A stretch of 64,000 nucleotides of DNA from Megalobrama amblycephala (lineage: Eukaryota; Chordata; Actinopteri; Cypriniformes; Xenocyprididae). Each line of letters begins with the position of its first letter. The first letter of the stretch is position 1. The DNA lies in the NCBI RefSeq assembly GCF_018812025.1, contig NC_063045.1, forward strand, positions 49,517,691-49,581,690, in the 5' to 3' direction. A program made the translations under genes and the position numbers. The notes under the pieces were generated by a model. It was not told the origin of the DNA and did not search any database. It worked only from the letters and a program-made list of their open reading frames with translations. This document shows, piece by piece, positions 62,267-64,000 of the stretch.

Positions 62267-64000
62267 CAGGGGCGCTGCTAAGGATTTTGGGCCCCATGAA
62301 AAGAATCTTGACAGGGCCCGCAACACAGCTGAGAGTTTTTTCATATTAATTTACATAAAATCATGCGCTTTTATGGTATTTTGACTATCATTCTCATATA
62401 TTTAAGTCAATCAGACAATTGAACTCCATCCCATGTCCACACCCGTAATTTGTCCTCTGTAATACTGCACTACTTCAGTACTGTATAATGTATATACTGT
62501 GCATAGCTGTACATGTGTCATATAGTGTATTCACATATATTTATATTTGTATGAATGTACTGTACATATTTGTACTGTACACTGGCAATGACAATAAAGT
62601 TAATCTAATCTAACCTAATATTTTTAACATGACAGTTGAAATGTAACGGAAACACTGAGCACTCTTGATACAATGAAATGTATTTATATTTATTTGCTTC
62701 AACACTGATACTGAAATTTCAAAATAAAACTCTTCAATTTAAAAAAACAGGAATTACAATCTGTGGTGAAAAAAAAATCTCAGCCAGAAAACACCACCAT
62801 AAAACAAAATGGCCATATACAATTTCTAATAATTTAAGCAGAACTTGCATAATATACTATATCAAAGAATGGCCAAGGTATAACATAGATGAGTCTGAGT
62901 TACTCTTTCCACATCATTTCTAATCTCTTGTACTTGCTCAACATTTCTAAACAAAAGTCCAACGTCTGACCTTTTCAGCTGCAAAATCATTAATCAAATC
63001 TTTGAAGTCAAGCTCTCTAGCCAACTCGCTCTCAATGGAAAGCATAGCAAGACTGCAAAGCCTTTCTTGAGACATTGTAGACCTCAAGTAGTTTTTTATC
63101 AGTTTTAATTTGCTGAATGCCCTCTCCCCACCAGCAACAGTCACTGGCAGTGTGCTAAATAAACGCAAAGCAATGCACACTTCTCCAAAGATGCTTTGCA
63201 GCTGCAGCTTACAAATAGCATTTAGGAGTTCAAGAGGTGACAGGTTAGGGGGGAAGTTGGAAGCATATACACGGTTTAGGTGTCTTACTTGATTTTCAAA
63301 ATCAGGAGTTAGATCACTGGAATACTTAGTGATCAGTGGTTGGCACACAGAAGAGATTTTGTCCTCACTAATCTGCCCAACTTTCAGAACCGCATAAAAC
63401 TCGTTCACAATATCAGCAATTCTCTGGAACCTAGTGTCTAAGTCACTGATGATACTATCCATAGCAGTGTAAAACACAGTATTCCGAAACTCTGTTTCTG
63501 AAGTTGTCTCCTCTTCACAGGTTTCATCATGGAATCTCTTTCTTTTCTTCTTGCGACTGCACTCCTTGCTTAACTGAGGAGTAACATGAGCTTCTCTAGC
63601 TATCAACTTTGCCTCAGCTAGGAGATACCCCCATGCATCTCTCAGAGACTGCATCTCTTCTGTCAAGGCTCCGATATTGGCTGCCTCTATGTCAAGTGAG
63701 ATTTTCCCTGACTGGAGAATAACATTCCTGTCATCAATGCTTTGCAGTACTTTCAGCCAGATGGTGAGAAGAAGAATAGCATCAAATGACATGAAGTATT
63801 TTCTGAGACCATTAGCATCTGATCTTGCTTCATTGGTGAGACTGCAAGTCATTAGTATGCTATCAAGTGCATTGATGACAGAAGGTAGGTGCTTTGCCAC
63901 AGGTTTAACAGCCTCAATCCTTGCACTCCAGCGGGTATCACTTAGCTGATGCAATGAGGAACCTGTTTGCTCTTTGTAGATTGCCCAGCGCTCTGGGCTG
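62267..64000 (-). mobile_element. Second hAT copy, cut by the window end
   Basis: It begins caggggcgctgctaagg and runs nearly identical to 57786 onward. The flanking 8 bases differ (tgttcaga here against catgaagt), so it is a separate insertion, not a tandem copy. Relative to the first copy it has about 75 extra bases near 62716-62790 and lacks 12 bases (four codons, QEDS) near 63502. Its right end lies beyond the window. Confidence 0.92.
62947..64000 (-). CDS. hAT transposase, second copy (C-terminal part)
   Basis: The open frame runs from the window edge to the stop at 62947 with no break and aligns to the C-terminal 350 residues of the first copy. It keeps SDTRWSARIEAVKPVAKHLP and the GGERAFSKLKLIKNYLRS dimerisation region. 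Only a few residue changes and one four-residue deletion are seen. The upstream exon and zinc finger are outside the window, so completeness is unknown. Confidence 0.85.
   Translation of the reverse strand, partial: SPERWAIYKEQTGSSLHQLSDTRWSARIEAVKPVAKHLPSVINALDSILMTCSLTNEARSDANGLRKYFMSFDAILLLTIWLKVLQSIDDRNVILQSGKISLDIEAANIGALTEEMQSLRDAWGYLLAEAKLIAREAHVTPQLSKECSRKKKRKRFHDETCEEETTSETEFRNTVFYTAMDSIISDLDTRFQRIADIVNEFYAVLKVGQISEDKISSVCQPLITKYSSDLTPDFENQVRHLNRVYASNFPPNLSPLELLNAICKLQLQSIFGEVCIALRLFSTLPVTVAGGERAFSKLKLIKNYLRSTMSQERLCSLAMLSIESELARELDFKDLINDFAAEKVRRWTFV

Noticed and set aside
57786..64000. The two hAT copies as a segmental tandem duplication
   Set aside because: The 8-bp flanks differ between the copies, and the sequence before 57786 is not repeated before 62267.

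Overview
The window looks like a vertebrate nuclear genome, most probably a cyprinid-type teleost fish. Protein-coding DNA is sparse and split into short exons with GT-AG (and one GC-AG) introns. The rest is AT-rich and crowded with Tc1/mariner elements, hAT elements, short TTAA-flanked inverted-repeat elements, microsatellites and minisatellites. No prokaryotic operon, CRISPR array or phage feature is present.

Two host genes are recognised, both on the minus strand. At the left edge lie the first two coding exons of phf12 (897-962 and 492-673), a PHD-finger subunit of Sin3-type corepressor complexes, with a CpG-rich promoter-like region at about 870-1330. Most of 2490-30915 is sez6 (seizure-related 6 homolog). 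Sixteen coding segments were mapped by splice signals, and all reading phases agree. They encode a Thr/Ser/Pro-rich N-terminal region, CUB1, sushi1, CUB2, sushi2, CUB3, sushi3-5, a 12-residue stalk microexon, a transmembrane helix and a short cytoplasmic tail. The tail has two possible ends: read-through of the exon at 4723-4885, or splicing from a GTAAGT inside it to a 30-nt coding end at 2934-2963. The signal-peptide exon was not found and should lie to the right of 30915. As I recall it, the sez6-phf12 neighbourhood matches the mammalian order.

The sez6 introns carry large repeats: a 1390-bp Tc1 element that makes up about 90% of one intron (6628-8017), a roughly 3-kb higher-order minisatellite (11530-14520), a second Tc1 copy (17349-18733) and a 1.3-kb ATCC array ending next to a splice donor (29010-30312).

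From 30916 to 57785 no host gene is recognised. The DNA is transposon-rich: two long Tc1-derived palindromes (33690-35258, 42019-43566), TTAA-flanked elements, a degenerate Tc1 (about 45560-46640) and a Tc1 copy disrupted by a small retro-insertion with a 14-bp target duplication (52711-54574). A repeat occurs both without (51100) and with (55763-56650) a TTAA element.

The right end holds a 4330-bp hAT element (57786-62115) with an 8-bp target duplication and a two-exon transposase open for 874 codons. A second, independently inserted copy begins at 62267 and runs off the window. I found no wholly new biological system. The most interesting items are the sez6 alternative tails, the GC-AG intron, the structured intronic satellites, the possibly active hAT family and the insertion records.
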